The translations under genes and the position numbers were made by a program. Under the pieces are notes generated by a model. The model saw only the letters and a program-made list of their open reading frames with translations. It was not told the DNA's origin and ran no database searches. Positions 62,449 through 64,000 of a DNA stretch of 64,000 bases are shown here, in pieces; within the stretch, counting starts at the first letter, position 1, and each line of letters starts with the position of its first letter. Origin of the DNA: Takifugu bimaculatus (taxonomy: Eukaryota > Chordata > Actinopteri > Tetraodontiformes > Tetraodontidae); the NCBI GenBank assembly GCA_004026145.2, contig CP034992.1:4224931-4288930 (forward strand). Reading direction: 5' to 3'.

Positions 62449-64000
62449 GTAAGAAAACTGATCTGCTGTCTAAAGCCTGAAGTATTTGTTTTTTCTTGCA
62501 ACCTCCTCCCCTTTCGTACACTCGATGCATATGTGCCCCCTCTGTCTGACCGACTGGGTTCACCATTCCAGAACTGACACAATCATCAGTTCTGGATGTT
62601 GTGGGGAATGGAAACAATGAGCACGTAAACCAGACGCTCACATAGACGTAATCTCATCTCCCTCCGCTCTGTCACAGATCGTGTTTCCATTGCTGTAAAA
62701 GCACTGATGGGATTCACAACCCTTAACCTCTGGCTGCTGCTGGTAAATGCCAGTTGGTAGCTTTTAATTAACTCAATGTTCCCTGTAAATGGCACATGTT
62801 TTCCCACTGGGGCCGCCACAGACAGTAAGCCACTTCAGAAGTAATTATCTCAGTTACTTGCATCCCAAAGTACTGCAGTCATTTTAACAACTTCAAGATT
62901 GGGCCTGTTATTTCACAAGAAGAAACTAAGCAATGGCTTGTATATGGCTGTGCAGCTAGACCAACGTTTTCACCGCATTTTTACACTCGATTATAGTATA
63001 AAAATGGGGGCATCTGGGATTGGTTTTGGTATGCACAACCACTGTTTATTCAAAGACACTCTGGATGTTGTAAATTTACATAACTGAGGGAAGAGGGAGT
63101 CTACTTTATCGTAAAGGTATGCAATCTTTCACATTGTTAGAGCAGAGAAAACGTTCTAAGGTAATGATCATTTCCCGGTGACTATGTGTTCACTGTGCAG
63201 CAGAATATTTTTGAAAGGAGAGTATTTGAAGACCAGACTCACTGCTCGTGCACAACCTGAGACTGAACTGAAACAAAGCTGTGCAGTCACTCCCGGATCG
63301 GGATTATTTTCCATTTGCCATTAAGATGAACAGTACTGTCAAACAGGCCACCAAGTGTTTCAACTTATAGATATAATTACATAATAAGTAAATTAAACCA
63401 AAACAAACCTCGCTATTTGGGCGTTAGAGGCATTTCTCTGCAGGGAGTTGTAAATCAAATCCTCAGTTTCCTTCAGCATTATTTACATTTACAAGAATTG
63501 TTGGATCAGCCTAGGATTATTTAGTCCTTCTTAGAAATGGAACTGTCATTATTTTGATTATTCAACCATAAGCAGTTGTCTTAAAGTGTCAATAAAATTT
63601 TCATGACAAAATCTCTGCAGCATGTCTCCTTAAAATGTAACCACAGCAGTCTAGATTTATCACAACTGGTGGGGCTTAGGGAGCATTTGGGAACTGTTGC
63701 TTTGAACTCCAGAGAGACCTGACTCCTCTTTTCCAAAAGCAAATGTCACGTCTGTGCCAGAAGTTGGCTTCGGTCGAATCCGGTCTGTCACTTTCTTGGT
63801 ATGATGGGGATGCTGCTCAGAAAACATCTTGAGCGCACTGCTGGCCATTTCCATGACTGCAGTTCTGCGGTTTTCCTCTAAGATGATTCAGAACAACCAG
63901 CTGTAGCATTTGTTCCCCGTCAGGATGACATTTGCCAAACACGTTTTAGCTGAAAGGAGGAGGCAGGTTAGTGGGAATACAAACATATCTCTGTGTCAGC
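62449..64000 (+). other. Start of loxl2-like intron after the first coding exon
   Basis: No second SRCR exon is found before the end of the window. The expected continuation of SRCR 1 (a PIWLDN-like sequence) is absent, so the intron is longer than 1.55 kb. Confidence 0.7.

Overview
This window reads as vertebrate nuclear DNA, most probably from a ray-finned fish. Coding sequence is split into short exons with GT-AG borders, and the proteins are unmistakable vertebrate families. Introns and intergenic DNA carry many long TG/CA microsatellites, and the genes are compact compared with mammals. There is no bacterial-style operon, CRISPR array, rRNA or tRNA that I can support. All exon borders below were placed by eye from splice signals, reading-frame continuity and remembered family sequences; nothing was aligned by computer.

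Layout. (1) 1-23,623: a long stretch without a supportable gene, with microsatellites, an inverted telomere-like repeat (6260-6299) and some homeodomain/TCF-like motif clusters. Human STX18 has MSX1 on its 5' side, so this may be the gene-poor flank between msx1 (not in the window) and stx18. (2) 23,867-25,287 (-): a two-exon Myb/SANT-like DNA-binding protein. (3) About 25,300-26,182: a divergent promoter region with several CRE/UPRE-like motifs. (4) 26,183-34,949 (+): stx18, an ER SNARE, 11 coding exons, 271 aa. (5) 36,315-37,949 (-): nsg1, an endosomal neuronal membrane protein, 4 coding exons, 185 aa, tail-to-tail with stx18 as in human. (6) 38,000-44,176: intergenic. (7) 44,177-47,957 (-): aggf1 (coiled coil, OCRE, FHA, G-patch), 14 coding exons, about 704 aa. 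(8) 51,088-58,624 (+): tacc1, a centrosome/microtubule adaptor, with a complete C-terminal TACC coiled coil, a GC-AG first intron and several reading-frame breaks in the middle. (9) 62,166-62,448 (+): the first coding exon of a loxl2-like lysyl oxidase (signal peptide plus start of SRCR 1); the gene runs off the right edge.

The genes do not form one pathway. What links them is genome history: MSX/NSG, TACC and LOXL genes belong to the FGFR paralogon (human 4p, 5q, 8p, 10q), and this window places 4p16-type genes (stx18, nsg1) beside 8p-type genes (tacc1, loxl2). The most useful follow-ups are the frame breaks in tacc1, its GC-AG intron and in-frame 42-nt candidate exon, the CRE-rich divergent promoter, the Myb/SANT gene, and the palindromic elements in non-coding DNA.
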